The notes: a model not told the origin generated them from the letters alone. Shown: positions 51,262 through 60,602, counted from the stretch's first letter. The stretch is 64,000 nt of DNA from Pseudomonas sp. WS 5079 (GCF_012985465.1 NZ_JAAQWN010000001.1:620001-684000); one strand, 5' to 3'. Numbers and translations are program-made.

Positions 51262-53364
51262 TTATACGCCGGCCTGCGCATTACCATTGGCCGCACATTT
51301 GCGCACAAAGTCTTGTACCCCGTCACAGGGCAATGCTTTGCTGAAATACCAGCCCTGGATAATCAGCTCTGCCCCGGCGTGGCCCCTGCCCGACTGCACG
51401 AAGGCCAATTGCTCGGCCGTTTCCACCCCTTCAACCACCACCCCCAGGTTCAGCGCTTCGCAAAAGCGCAACATTCCGATCAATACCTGGGCGCCCTTGG
51501 GGTCCTGCTGGGCCACGACAAAGCTGCGGTCGATTTTGATGTAGTCCACCGGGAACTGGTGCAGATAACTCAGCGCGGAAAACCCGGTGCCAAAGTCGTC
51601 GATATAGACCTTGGCCCCAATGCCCTGCAGTTTTTCGATCATCTGCCGGGTCATCTGAATGTCGCCCACCAGCGCATCCTCGGTAATCTCCACCGACACC
51701 TGGCCGTTGGCCTGGGACAGGATTTGCACCAATTGCCGGCCATACGCCGGGGCGGTCAGGGTGGCACTGGAGACATTGATGGTGATTGGCAGCGCAAAGC
51801 CGATTTTCTGCCACTTCAGGTATTGGCGTACGGCCTGGGAGGCGACCCACAAGTCCACGTCCGGCATCAACCGGGCCTGGGCCAGCCACTGGAGGAACTC
51901 CCAGGGCGAATGCACCTTGCCTTGGCCATCGCGGGCCCGCATCAGTGCTTCGCAGCCAGTGCACAGGCCCGTCAGGGAGGACACCTGGGGTTGGTACTCC
52001 AGGTAGAACTCGTAGTCGCTGATCTGCTGGATCCTGCTCAATTCAATGGCCTGGCGTGCCAGCGCCTTGTGCGACGCCAGCACCGGGTCCAGTTCCAGTA
52101 GGCGGCCTTTTTCTTCGAGCCCGTGAAAGGTCATGTCAAATGACTTGAGGTAAACCGTACCGCCCTCTTGCGCCTGGCGATGGATCGCGCGCACGTAAGG
52201 CGCATAGACGAGCGTGCCCAAGCCCAGCAGCACCAGTTGCAACGCCACCGCAGCCAGGTCGCCCTGGGTGCTCAGGTAGGCATTGAGCAGCACCGGCGCG
52301 GTAAATGGCACGCTGGCCACCGCAGGCGAGACCCAGCCGGCCTGCACCACCAGTAACGCCAATACCGTGTTGATCACCGGCACGGCTAAAAAGGGTATGA
52401 ACAGGCGCGGGTTGAGGATGATCGGCAGGCCGAACAGCAACACTTCGCTGACGTTGAACAGTGACAGCGGCAGGCTGGCCACTGCCAGCAGGCGCATGGA
52501 CTGGGTCTTGGAAAACAGCAGGATCGCCAGCAACAGGCACAGGGAACCGCCAGCGCCACCAATAAAGGCAAAGCAGCCCAGCAGGCCGCCGTTCAACAGG
52601 TACCGGATCGGTTCCCCCGCCGCCAGCGCCGTGCTGTTGAGCACCACGGCCTGGTCCAGTGCGTCAAACAGCGGTTGCATCGCATACACACCATGGATGC
52701 CAAAAAACCACAGCAGCGAGTTGATCGCCGTGACAAACATCCCGCTGCCATAAGGCGACTGCAACGCATCAAGCATTACCGGGCCCTGGAACTGCACCAC
52801 ATGGGGTACCTGCAACAGCAACGACAAGATCACCACCAGCAGCAATGCGGTGATTGCCCCTGGCACCACCATGTTGACGGAGCCCTTGAGGTTGTGCCCC
52901 ACCAGGTCTTCGTTGACCAGGCGGGTCCAGCGCCACCGATGCAGCCAGGCAATCGCCGGGACATTGATCAGTGGCGAAGCAATAGCAATAAACAGAACGA
53001 AGGTTGCCGACGCCCGTGGATAATCGCGCAGGACAAAGGTCGCAATGACCACATGCGCCAGGCACAGGAAGGCCACCGGCAACTGTGGCAAGCGGTGCTG
53101 GATCGCCAGCATATAGCCGATGGAAGCCGCCACCAGCAGCGGGATCACTGAACTGATCTTGGCGTGCAGGCCCGCCAGGAAGGCCACCAGCGGCGGGGGA
53201 AAATCGAGGATACGCGCACATTCAGACAACAGCAGGAACCCTGCCGAAACCAGCAGGCACGGCAAGATCCATAGCAAGCCTTCGCGGATGGCCCGCAACG
53301 ACTCTGTGCTCGCCAAAGCCGCCAGGCGCCGGGTGAAGAAGAGTTTGAACAGCGTTTGCGCCAT
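51262..53364 (-). CDS. PTS EIIC-like membrane domain fused to an EAL phosphodiesterase
   Basis: 700 residues from ATG 53364, which has AAGGAG seven bases upstream. Residues 1 to about 410 form a lactose/cellobiose-type EIIC membrane domain. Its hallmark segments are INSLLWFFGIHGVYAMQPLF, FAFIGGAGGSLCLLLAILLF and LPLSLFNVSEVLLFGLPIIL. From about residue 440 an EAL domain follows with all main metal and catalytic residues: CEALMR, ITINVSS, VSVEITEDAL, YIDDFGTGFSAL, DYIKIDRSF, VVEGVET and QGWYFSKAL. It should hydrolyse c-di-GMP. No EIIA or EIIB partner is encoded nearby, so the membrane part may sense a sugar rather than transport it. Confidence 0.88.
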   Translation of the reverse strand: MAQTLFKLFFTRRLAALASTESLRAIREGLLWILPCLLVSAGFLLLSECARILDFPPPLVAFLAGLHAKISSVIPLLVAASIGYMLAIQHRLPQLPVAFLCLAHVVIATFVLRDYPRASATFVLFIAIASPLINVPAIAWLHRWRWTRLVNEDLVGHNLKGSVNMVVPGAITALLLVVILSLLLQVPHVVQFQGPVMLDALQSPYGSGMFVTAINSLLWFFGIHGVYAMQPLFDALDQAVVLNSTALAAGEPIRYLLNGGLLGCFAFIGGAGGSLCLLLAILLFSKTQSMRLLAVASLPLSLFNVSEVLLFGLPIILNPRLFIPFLAVPVINTVLALLVVQAGWVSPAVASVPFTAPVLLNAYLSTQGDLAAVALQLVLLGLGTLVYAPYVRAIHRQAQEGGTVYLKSFDMTFHGLEEKGRLLELDPVLASHKALARQAIELSRIQQISDYEFYLEYQPQVSSLTGLCTGCEALMRARDGQGKVHSPWEFLQWLAQARLMPDVDLWVASQAVRQYLKWQKIGFALPITINVSSATLTAPAYGRQLVQILSQANGQVSVEITEDALVGDIQMTRQMIEKLQGIGAKVYIDDFGTGFSALSYLHQFPVDYIKIDRSFVVAQQDPKGAQVLIGMLRFCEALNLGVVVEGVETAEQLAFVQSGRGHAGAELIIQGWYFSKALPCDGVQDFVRKCAANGNAQAGV

Positions 53365-53742
53365 GATTATCTCCTTGCCCTGGGGCCATCCCAGCGGGGC
53401 CAGCCCCTCGACCAGAGTCTTCAACGATGGCTTAACGCTACACGTGCAGGCCGCGAAAATGAAAGGACTTTGCCGCGTCTGGCGGCGATGCGCCGTCTTG
53501 CGGGGCCAGTTGGCGTGCAGACAAGGGTGTAATTTCCTACGCTTTTTGAAACAATAGTGCGCTTACGGGCCTTGCGCCCACGCGTCTGGAACAGGTTTTC
53601 GGAACCAACTGCAGCCCGCACAGGTCATCAGCTTCGTGGGTCTGTCGACCCCCAGGCCGGTATCGAACGACTCGAGCCACGGACCACTTTTACACCCAAG
53701 GGGTCGCTACGCCGACTGACCCAGGGATCTCAGGGAGATGTA
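53365..53742. other. Intergenic region with divergent promoters
   Basis: A 378-bp gap between the EIIC-EAL gene (minus) and a small membrane-protein gene (plus). It must carry both promoters. I see no clear repeat, terminator or operator in it. Confidence 0.45.
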
Positions 53743-54009
53743 TTGAACATGCAACGCAGGATTTCAAATCGCGCACGACCTCTGGTTTTCACTGTAGTGC
53801 TCTGGTTGTGTGGGGTCGCCGTACTGTTTTTGATCAAGGCCGCGGTCGAAGCCGTCGAAGGGCCTATCAGCAAAACCTGGGTCGACTTGACCCTGGTGCT
53901 CGCTGCGTACCTGTTTTTCTTTATGCTCGATCCGCTGCAACAGTGGACGGCCAATCGCCTGCGTAAACGCGCCCGCCGCAAGAGCCGCTACGAACAAGCC
54001 TCGTCCTGA
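53743..54009 (+). CDS. Small two-segment membrane protein, unknown function
   Basis: About 88 residues from a TTG at 53743 (AGGGAG six bases upstream); an ATG at 53749 would remove only two residues. Two membrane segments are visible: PLVFTVVLWLCGVAVLFLIK and DLTLVLAAYLFFFMLDPL. A basic tail ends the protein (NRLRKRARRKSRYEQ). I do not recognise a named family. It is followed after 32 bp by another small gene. Confidence 0.65.
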   Translation: MNMQRRISNRARPLVFTVVLWLCGVAVLFLIKAAVEAVEGPISKTWVDLTLVLAAYLFFFMLDPLQQWTANRLRKRARRKSRYEQASS

Positions 54010-54041
54010 GGTCGGGCAACCTGTACTGCTGGAGTAACCCC

Positions 54042-54380
54042 TTGTCTGAACCTGGCGAAAACCTTCGGCTTGCCCTGGATATTTTCCTGGAGCAGCGCCC
54101 CGAGCTGCGCGCCGAACTGGACACGCTGAACCCCTTGGCCGCCCAGGCCAAGCGCGAAACCATGGCCCAATACCGTGCCGAACGCCTGCACGAAGCCTTT
54201 GAGGCCGAGGCCGAGGCGCAGAACCTGTTCGCCTGGGAGCTGACGCTGCAGCTGATCAGCCAGTCGCCGCAGGAATTCGAGACCAAGCGCCTGGAAGTGC
54301 ATAAGGAAGTGGCCCAGATGGCAGGCCTGGAGTGGGCTGAGTACTGTCAGTTACATGGCCTGGCTGACCGTAGCGGGTAA
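54042..54380 (+). CDS. Small acidic helical protein, unknown function
   Basis: 112 residues, probably from a TTG start with GGAG ten bases upstream (CTGGAGTAACCCC). It is predicted to be all-helical and acidic, with ALDIFLEQRPELRAELDTL, AERLHEAFEAEAEAQNLFA and RLEVHKEVAQMAGLEWAEY. No signal peptide, metal site or catalytic motif is visible. Similar small proteins of unknown function are common in Pseudomonas (it recalls the DUF6388 group, not certain). Confidence 0.65.
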   Translation: MSEPGENLRLALDIFLEQRPELRAELDTLNPLAAQAKRETMAQYRAERLHEAFEAEAEAQNLFAWELTLQLISQSPQEFETKRLEVHKEVAQMAGLEWAEYCQLHGLADRSG

Positions 54381-54417
54381 CCTTTGCGGGCAGCGAAAAC
54401 GGCATCGCGTCGCGACA

Positions 54418-55239
54418 TCACACCATTGCCAGCGGATGCTTGCGTATCGGCGCACCGAATACCCGGTCGATGGCGTCCAGGTCATGCTCGTCGAGCACCA
54501 GCCTGGCCGCCGCCGCGTTGAGGCGCACGTGCTCGGGGGTCACGGCCTTGGGGATGGCGATAACGCCGTCCTGGCGCAATACCCACGCCAGGGCAACCTG
54601 GGCCGGTGTCACCCCATGGCGACGGGCAATCTGCTTGAGGGTGGGGCTGGCCAGCAGCTGGCCACCCTGGGCGATTGGGCAGTACGCCATCAACGGCAGG
54701 TTGTGTTGTTGCCACCAGGGCAACAGGTCGAACTCGATGCCGCGTTGTTCGATGTTGTAGAGCACCTGATTGGTGGCGCAGGCAGGTGATGCCAACTCTT
54801 GAAGGTCCGAGACGTCGAAGTTGGACACACCCCAGCGCCCGATTTTGCCGGCGTCACGCAGCCGTTCAAAGGCTTCAACCGTTTCTGCAAGGGGGTATTG
54901 CCCGCGCCAGTGCAGGAGGTACAAGTCGATGTGGTCGGTACCCAGGCGCTTGAGGCTGGCTTCGCAGGCGCGGGGAATCCCGGCTTTGCTGGCGTTGTGG
55001 GGGTAGACTTTGCTGACCAGGAACACCTGCTCGCGGCGCCCCTGGATCGCCTGCCCGACCACTTCTTCAGCACCGCCCTCGCCGTACATCTCGGCGGTGT
55101 CGATCAGGGTCATGCCTTCGTCGATGCCCAGTTGCAGCGCAGCGACTTGTGCCGTTCGCTGTCCAGGGTCTTCACCCATACGCCAAGTGCCTTGGCCGAT
55201 GACCGGAACCGGGGTACCCGCCAGATCGATGGTGCGCAT
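54418..55239 (-). CDS. Aldo/keto reductase
   Basis: A 273-residue TIM-barrel NAD(P)H-dependent oxidoreductase. The N-terminal VPVIGQGTWRMGEDP is followed by the catalytic Asp and Tyr in LIDTAEMYGEGGAEEVVGQA, the catalytic Lys in FLVSKVYPHNAS, and the catalytic His region in DLYLLHWRGQYPLAE. Cofactor-binding AIPKAVTPEHVRLNAAA lies near the C-terminus. A GGAGG site precedes the ATG. It stands alone on the minus strand, downstream of the AraC gene by 57 bp. Substrate unknown. Confidence 0.9.
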   Translation of the reverse strand: MRTIDLAGTPVPVIGQGTWRMGEDPGQRTAQVAALQLGIDEGMTLIDTAEMYGEGGAEEVVGQAIQGRREQVFLVSKVYPHNASKAGIPRACEASLKRLGTDHIDLYLLHWRGQYPLAETVEAFERLRDAGKIGRWGVSNFDVSDLQELASPACATNQVLYNIEQRGIEFDLLPWWQQHNLPLMAYCPIAQGGQLLASPTLKQIARRHGVTPAQVALAWVLRQDGVIAIPKAVTPEHVRLNAAAARLVLDEHDLDAIDRVFGAPIRKHPLAMV

Positions 55240-55296
55240 GCCAACCTCCAGATAAGTGTGCGTTGCCCTAATGTGGCACTGAGCGGGCTGCGGGGT

Positions 55297-56334
55297 TCAA
55301 TGCAAATCCGTGGGCATGCCCCGAAACGCACTGGGGCTGAGCCCCGTCCAGCGCTTGAACGCTCGGCGAAAACTGCGTACGTCACTGTAGCCGACCTCTT
55401 GGGTAATACGCTCGATGGACAACCCAGGGTTGCCCAGCAGCCCCATGGTGCGGGAGCGACGTACCTGTTCGAGCAAGGCTTCGAACGTCAGCCCATGGTC
55501 GGTCAGGCGCCGGCGCAGGGTGCGCCCGCTCATGTTCAGGTCACGGGCAACTTTTTCTAGCTGGCTGCCCTGCAAGTCGCGGGAAATGGCGCGCTCCACC
55601 GCCTGGATCAGGTCCATTTTGCGGTGCAGTTCGGCACTTTCCAGTTCCAGCAGGCCAAGGGCCTGACGCAATGCCAGGGCATGGTGGTTGGGCAACGGCA
55701 CATCAAGCCACCGGGTCTCCAGGACCATGCGGTTATGCAGGCAGCCAAAGCGCACATCGTCACCGAACAAACGCTGGTACTCGCCGGCATACACCGGCGG
55801 CGCATGCATGAATTCCATGCGCAATGGCTTGAACTCGCTGCCCACCAGGGTGCGACCGTAGATCATGAGGCTGGCGAAGAACTCCTCGGCGGCAAACACC
55901 TGGACCTCGGCATAAGGCAACAGGCATTCGACATCCACCATGACCTCCTGCGTGCCTTCATGGGTGCGTGAGGTGGCGATACCGCCGGAGGTGTGCTGGT
56001 GGCGCTCGCCCACGGCAAAGGCATCGCGCAAGGTCTTGCACAACGAGATGACATGCCCCAGCAGGCCCAGGGTGCCCAGCACGTTCTGATTGCCGACACA
56101 CAGGCCCAGGCCCTGCCCGGGCAGGATCTTGAGGGCACGCTGGATCATCGCCACCGCCTGGCGATAGGAAATGCGTAGCGCCGGGTCTTCCAGGTCGGCC
56201 AGGGTAAACCCCAGGCCACGGCACAGATGCTCGGCATTGGCGCCCTTCTGCGCCACGACCTGCCCCAGGGTCTGCAGGAGAAAAGGCGACACCAGCGCCA
56301 ATTCGTAGTGTGGATCAACGGTTTTGCTGTGCAT
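55297..56334 (-). CDS. AraC-family regulator with arabinose-binding-like N-terminal domain
   Basis: 345 residues from ATG 56334. The N-terminal domain of the OruR/ArgR-like type (HLCRGLGFTLADLEDPALRI to TSGGIATSRTHEG) is followed by the AraC helix-turn-helix pair: QLEKVARDLNMSGRTLRRRL and ERITQEVGYSDVRSFRRAFK, ending RWTGLSPSAFRG. It is divergent from the channel gene at 56547 with about 210 bp between, so it probably activates that gene and the convergent periplasmic oxidation operon. The inducer is unknown. Confidence 0.85.
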   Translation of the reverse strand: MHSKTVDPHYELALVSPFLLQTLGQVVAQKGANAEHLCRGLGFTLADLEDPALRISYRQAVAMIQRALKILPGQGLGLCVGNQNVLGTLGLLGHVISLCKTLRDAFAVGERHQHTSGGIATSRTHEGTQEVMVDVECLLPYAEVQVFAAEEFFASLMIYGRTLVGSEFKPLRMEFMHAPPVYAGEYQRLFGDDVRFGCLHNRMVLETRWLDVPLPNHHALALRQALGLLELESAELHRKMDLIQAVERAISRDLQGSQLEKVARDLNMSGRTLRRRLTDHGLTFEALLEQVRRSRTMGLLGNPGLSIERITQEVGYSDVRSFRRAFKRWTGLSPSAFRGMPTDLH

Positions 56335-56546
56335 GGATCTGCGATTCCCGACTCTATGCCCGGTTATTGTTTTAGAAACATCCTGACAATCATAGGTGCT
56401 TGCAAGGCTCGCCGCACTCTGAATGAACGGTGTCCGGCAAAGCCCCCTTATGTGGCCGCCAATACCTGCCCACTGGGGCGCCAAGGGCTTATTTCTATGG
56501 GCGCGGCTGCGATGAGGGCCGCCGGTGCATTCATCCAACAATAATA

Positions 56547-57497
56547 ATGAGCCCAGCCATGAACCCAACCCGCGCGCTTGCCCCCCTGCCCCTTGCCCTG
56601 GCCCTTATCAGCCTGCCGACCCTGGCCACGGAGGGCGGCGTGGACAATATCGGTCCCGGTACCGATGGCTTTTACATCCTGCCCCTGGATGTCGATCACC
56701 TGCCGGACCACATGTTCGCCTTCAACCTTTACTACAACCACTATGAAGCGACGAAACTGGACATCAGCTCCCTGGGGGGCAAAGTAGCGCAGGTAAAGAT
56801 CCGCTCGGACGCGATCATCCCGCGCCTGGACTACCTGAGCCCGCTGCGGGTGTTTGGCGGGCGGCTGGGCGGCTACATTGCCCAGCCATACCTCAAGCAA
56901 CAAGTGGCGCTGTTCGGCATGTCGGACCAACGCGAAAGCATGGGCGACACCACCATCGCGCCGATCATCCTGTGGGACCTGGGCAAAAACCTGACCCTGG
57001 GCACCGCCGTGGAAATCACTGTGCCTACCGGTGAATACGATGCCTCGCGCCTGGCCAACACCAGCAACAACTTCTACACCTACAAGCCGCTGGTGTCGGT
57101 GACATGGCTACCCAACGAGCGCACTGAACTGTCGATCAAGACCACCTACAGCTTCAACCAGGAAAACCACGACACCGACTACCGCTCCGGGCAGATTTTC
57201 CACTTCGACTACTCGGCCAGCTACAAAGTGAGCGACAACGTCAGCCTGGGCATCAATGGCTACTATCTCAAGCAGACGACTGACGATAAGCAGTACGGGC
57301 GCACTGTCACCACTATCTACGGCGAAGACGTCGACGATGGGGTGCGGGGCCAGGTGTTTGCGGTGGGGCCGGCGGTGTACTTCACCTTTCTCAAGTACGC
57401 CAGTGCGGAGATCCGCTGGGCCAAGGAATTTGATGTAGAGAACCGGCCGCAAGGCGACATGTTGTGGGCCAAGCTAACGATCCCGTTTGCGTTGTAG
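56547..57497 (+). CDS. Outer-membrane channel protein, SphA/MetA-degradation family
   Basis: A 312- to 316-residue outer-membrane protein; ATG 56547 and 56559 are both possible. The signal peptide ends near LPTLATEGG. The family block YILPLDVDHLPDHMFAFNLY near the N-terminus and repeating aromatic beta strands (RIRWAKEFDVENRPQGDMLW-like end) match the phenol-degradation MetA/SphA group, thought to admit aromatic or hydrophobic compounds. The C-terminus is LTIPFAL. It is divergent from the AraC gene and faces the PLP/FAD/cytochrome operon, so it probably supplies that pathway. Confidence 0.8.
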   Translation: MSPAMNPTRALAPLPLALALISLPTLATEGGVDNIGPGTDGFYILPLDVDHLPDHMFAFNLYYNHYEATKLDISSLGGKVAQVKIRSDAIIPRLDYLSPLRVFGGRLGGYIAQPYLKQQVALFGMSDQRESMGDTTIAPIILWDLGKNLTLGTAVEITVPTGEYDASRLANTSNNFYTYKPLVSVTWLPNERTELSIKTTYSFNQENHDTDYRSGQIFHFDYSASYKVSDNVSLGINGYYLKQTTDDKQYGRTVTTIYGEDVDDGVRGQVFAVGPAVYFTFLKYASAEIRWAKEFDVENRPQGDMLWAKLTIPFAL

Positions 57498-57553
57498 CCG
57501 CCCTGCAACAAGGCCTTTGCCACAGGCCGGTTCCTACACAGGCATGCGCAGTT

Positions 57554-58834
57554 TCAACCCGTGTAGACCGGCCAGCTGTCGACAATTTTGCCGCCGCGCA
57601 CCGCCAGCAGATCGCCAAACTGCAACAGCACCGACTCAGTCTGAGTCGGGCGCAAGAACACCTGATCGTCGATGTTCAAGCCAACCCCCGGCGAACCATT
57701 GACCATCTCCTGATTGGAGCTGCGGCCATACAAGCCATTACTTTGCAGCCCCAGGGGCGACTCGAACTCAGCCATCCAGTTACCGCCATAGATAAAGAAC
57801 GTCGCGCGCTGGTTGCGATCCCACCAAGACAGTAACCGGGACTTGTCGTCCAGCGCCGGGATGTTGACCGCGCCGGTGCTCTTGAGCACCGGCGTGGCGA
57901 TGTAGGCCGCCGGGACGTGCTCGCTGAGGGAGGGCAAATCATAATGCGTGGGTTTGAGCATGGCGGTGCCCACAGAGACTTCGCTGCTCAACTGCTCCTG
58001 CTCATGCATCCCATAGCTGGGGCTGCCAGCGGTATTGAGCGTCAGGCCATCACGCCACAACGCGGCAAACTGCTGGCGGGTAAAGTCGACAAAACCGTGG
58101 TAACGCTGCATGACCTTGTCGAACAACGCCTGGGGCGAGCCCAGGATGCCCGGCACGCCCATGCCGACAAACGGGTCATAGCCCATGAACCCTGCAAACT
58201 CCAGATGCTGGGGATGCGCACTGATCAGTCCGAGCATCTGCCCCAACACTGCGTTATCGCTGATACCGCCGCGATGCAGGCCCACATCCAGCTCGATATT
58301 GATCCGCAGCCGTGTGCCCAGGCCCTGGGCCAGCGCCAGGTATTGCTGCAGGCGCTGTGGCGTATCCAGCAGCCACTGCAATTGCCGGGCGGGGTCGAAA
58401 GGCCCCTGGTGCCCTTGATAAAACAGCTCGGCAGAACGCACCGGCAACGGCTTGCCCAGCAGGATATCGGCGTCGGGGAACACCTGGGCATCATGGTTCA
58501 GAAAGGGTTGGTGAAACGACATCAGGCGCTGTGTGCCGGCGCGCTGGGCAATGTAGGCCAACAGCCCCGGCGCAGGCAGGGATTTTTCCACCAGCCGCAG
58601 GTGCTTGCCGCCGCGCCGCACTGATTGCATCACGATGTCGATGTTGTGATCCAGACGATCCAGGTCAATCAGCAACACCGGACGCATCGGCCCATGGGCC
58701 TTGAGCTGGTGGTTCAACTGGCGAAAATACGCGCTGTACGGCGCGCCCCGATCAGCCGGACGCAGCAGCGCCGCGCCCGCCACCAGCAAGGCTCCGGCGC
58801 CGAGGGTGCCGGCCATGAAGTTTCTGCGGTTCAT
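57554..58834 (-). CDS. Tat-exported DSD1-family PLP enzyme (alanine-racemase fold)
   Basis: A 426-residue protein with a Tat signal (NRRNFMAGT, then a hydrophobic stretch ALLVAGAALL). The fold-III type PLP barrel begins with VLLIDLDRLDHNIDIVMQSV, and the Schiff-base Lys is probably in LRLVEKSLPAPGLL. Later blocks are LRINIELDVGLHRGG and FTRQQFAALWRDGLTLNTAG. It resembles D-threonine aldolase/D-serine dehydratase relatives. The start overlaps the stop of the FAD-enzyme gene by one base. A PLP enzyme exported folded through Tat is unusual; the substrate is probably an amino acid or amino alcohol in the periplasm. Confidence 0.8.
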   Translation of the reverse strand: MNRRNFMAGTLGAGALLVAGAALLRPADRGAPYSAYFRQLNHQLKAHGPMRPVLLIDLDRLDHNIDIVMQSVRRGGKHLRLVEKSLPAPGLLAYIAQRAGTQRLMSFHQPFLNHDAQVFPDADILLGKPLPVRSAELFYQGHQGPFDPARQLQWLLDTPQRLQQYLALAQGLGTRLRINIELDVGLHRGGISDNAVLGQMLGLISAHPQHLEFAGFMGYDPFVGMGVPGILGSPQALFDKVMQRYHGFVDFTRQQFAALWRDGLTLNTAGSPSYGMHEQEQLSSEVSVGTAMLKPTHYDLPSLSEHVPAAYIATPVLKSTGAVNIPALDDKSRLLSWWDRNQRATFFIYGGNWMAEFESPLGLQSNGLYGRSSNQEMVNGSPGVGLNIDDQVFLRPTQTESVLLQFGDLLAVRGGKIVDSWPVYTG

Positions 58835-60222
58835 CAGGCAACTCCCAGGATGGATGACAGGTGCGCGTTGAGGAACTTGCCGCCGGGATCGAGGGCCTGG
58901 CGCACCCGCGCGAACTCATTCCAGCGCGGATACAGGCCCTGCAAGGTGCGGGCATTGAGGCTATGCAATTTGCCCCAGTGCGGCCGGCCGGCGTATTTCC
59001 AGAAGATCGGCTCGACCGCGGCAAAGAAGTTGTGATGGTCCATGGTGTAGTGCTGGTGCACCGAGATCGAACAACTGTCGCGGCCTTCAAACATGCTCAG
59101 GGGAATATCGTCGGCCTTGACGTAGCGGTACTCGATGGGAAACCAGGTACGCAGGTCCTTGTCGCGGATCAACTTGAGGATTTCCCGCAGGCAGGCCGGG
59201 CCATGTTCGGCGGGCACCGAATACTCCATCTCGTTGAAACGCACATTGCGCACGTTGGCGTAGACCTCGAACGATTCGGCCACCCGGTCCTGGAAGCTGG
59301 CGAAATATCGCAGGCTGTTGAGCAGTGTGCGGCGGGTTGCGGGGAAGTCGCTGGCATATTTGTCGAGGTTTTCGATAATCGACACGAACTCATTGCCGCC
59401 CGCCTCTGCCGGGTCGATTGGCGGGGTCGGGGCTTCGCTGGTTTCGTTGAGGGCGATGGACAACGCGTAGTCGGAATGGGTCACCACCAGCATCTCCCAG
59501 TGCTGGTTCTCCCGGGTGTTGTTTGCCACGTCCTCCAACAGCTCCTCGGTGCGGGCGATCCATTGGCGCTCCCGCAGGCGGTAAGGCGTGCGGTTTTGCA
59601 TGCGCACGCGGGTGGCCACGCCAAGCGCGCCCAGGGACACTCGGGCGACGTTGAACACCTCGTGCTCACGCCCAGCGTCGCACTCCAGCACCTCGCCCTG
59701 GGCCGTCACCAGTTGCAGGCCGCTGACACCGGCGGAATACGAGGTAAAACCGACCCCGGTGCCATGGGTCGAGGTGGAAATGGCGCCGGCCAGGGTCTGG
59801 TAGTCGATATCCGCCATGTTCGGCAGCGCCTGGCCGACCGCCTTGAGCGCAGGCCCCATACGGGACATGGGCGTACCGGCGGCAAAGGTGGCTTGCAGGC
59901 TGCCGGCGTCGTGATCGAGCAAACCATTGAAAAAACTCAGCGACAGTAACGTGCCATCTGTCGGTACCAAGGCGCTGAATGAATGGCCCGAACCCACCGG
60001 GCGGACCTTGCCCGGGGCGTGGCGGATGACCTGCACCAACTCATCCAGGTCCTTGGGCGCCAGGCGCTCCAGGGGCAGGCAGGCTTGTGCACCCGACCAG
60101 TTGCGCCACGGGATCAAGCGCGGCGCCCGGGCCAACTGGGCCAGCGCCGGGTTGCTGCTGATTGCCAGGAACGCGCCGACTGCGGCCGAGCGCTGCAACA
60201 GTTGCCTGCGTGAAAGCACCAT
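58834..60222 (-). CDS. Tat-exported FAD-binding oxidase, D-arabinono-1,4-lactone oxidase family
   Basis: 462 residues from ATG 60222. A Tat signal is visible (SRRQLLQRSAAVGAFLAIS, then ALAQLARAP). The FAD-binding block RPVGSGHSFSALVPTDGTLL and the ADIDYQTLAGAISTSTHGTG block are diagnostic. The C-terminal PHWGKLHSLNARTL and DPGGKFLNAHL are the HWxK region of sugar-lactone oxidases. Most bacterial relatives are cytoplasmic, so export suggests a periplasmic dehydrogenase passing electrons to the cytochrome c encoded just upstream. The gap to that gene is 14 bp. Confidence 0.85.
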   Translation of the reverse strand: MVLSRRQLLQRSAAVGAFLAISSNPALAQLARAPRLIPWRNWSGAQACLPLERLAPKDLDELVQVIRHAPGKVRPVGSGHSFSALVPTDGTLLSLSFFNGLLDHDAGSLQATFAAGTPMSRMGPALKAVGQALPNMADIDYQTLAGAISTSTHGTGVGFTSYSAGVSGLQLVTAQGEVLECDAGREHEVFNVARVSLGALGVATRVRMQNRTPYRLRERQWIARTEELLEDVANNTRENQHWEMLVVTHSDYALSIALNETSEAPTPPIDPAEAGGNEFVSIIENLDKYASDFPATRRTLLNSLRYFASFQDRVAESFEVYANVRNVRFNEMEYSVPAEHGPACLREILKLIRDKDLRTWFPIEYRYVKADDIPLSMFEGRDSCSISVHQHYTMDHHNFFAAVEPIFWKYAGRPHWGKLHSLNARTLQGLYPRWNEFARVRQALDPGGKFLNAHLSSILGVA

Positions 60223-60236
60223 CACCTACCCCATTA

Positions 60237-60602
60237 TTATTGAATGTGAACACCGGCCATGAAGCTGATCAGCCCCAGGAACTGCTCCTCGGAACACTGC
60301 ATGCACAGGCCCATCGGCGGCATGCCGTGGTAGCCGTTGAGGGTATGGTCCAGCAGCGTGTCTGCGCCCTGGGCAACACGTGGGGCCCAGGCCTGGCTGT
60401 CGCCGGTCAGTGGCGCGCCGGATGCAGGGTTGGCGTGACAGAGTTTGCAACTGGTGTCGTAGAGCCGGGCCAGCGCCAGGTCGGTGGGCACGGCGTTGCT
60501 CGCCGTGGCGGGCGGGGGATGTTGCGGTTTGTCGTTACAGGCTGACAGCAGGCCCAGCAAGGCCAGCAGCAACCCCATGCGACGGGGGGTTGTAGACCAC
60601 AT
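60237..60602 (-). CDS. Lipoprotein cytochrome c5-type electron carrier
   Basis: 121 residues from ATG 60602 with AGAGGG upstream. The lipobox LLSAC puts the lipidated Cys at residue 22. The heme site is CKLCH (Cys52, Cys55, His56). The Met ligand is in YHGMPPMGLCMQCSEEQF, whose CxxC pair is typical of the cytochrome c5 family disulfide. It leads the operon with the FAD and PLP enzymes, and is the natural electron acceptor of the FAD enzyme. Confidence 0.88.
   Translation of the reverse strand: MWSTTPRRMGLLLALLGLLSACNDKPQHPPPATASNAVPTDLALARLYDTSCKLCHANPASGAPLTGDSQAWAPRVAQGADTLLDHTLNGYHGMPPMGLCMQCSEEQFLGLISFMAGVHIQ

Noticed and set aside
53557..53742. N-terminal extension of the small membrane protein from an ATG at 53557
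   Set aside because: The extra 60 residues are Arg/Thr-rich without family features. A proper ribosome site lies just before 53743.
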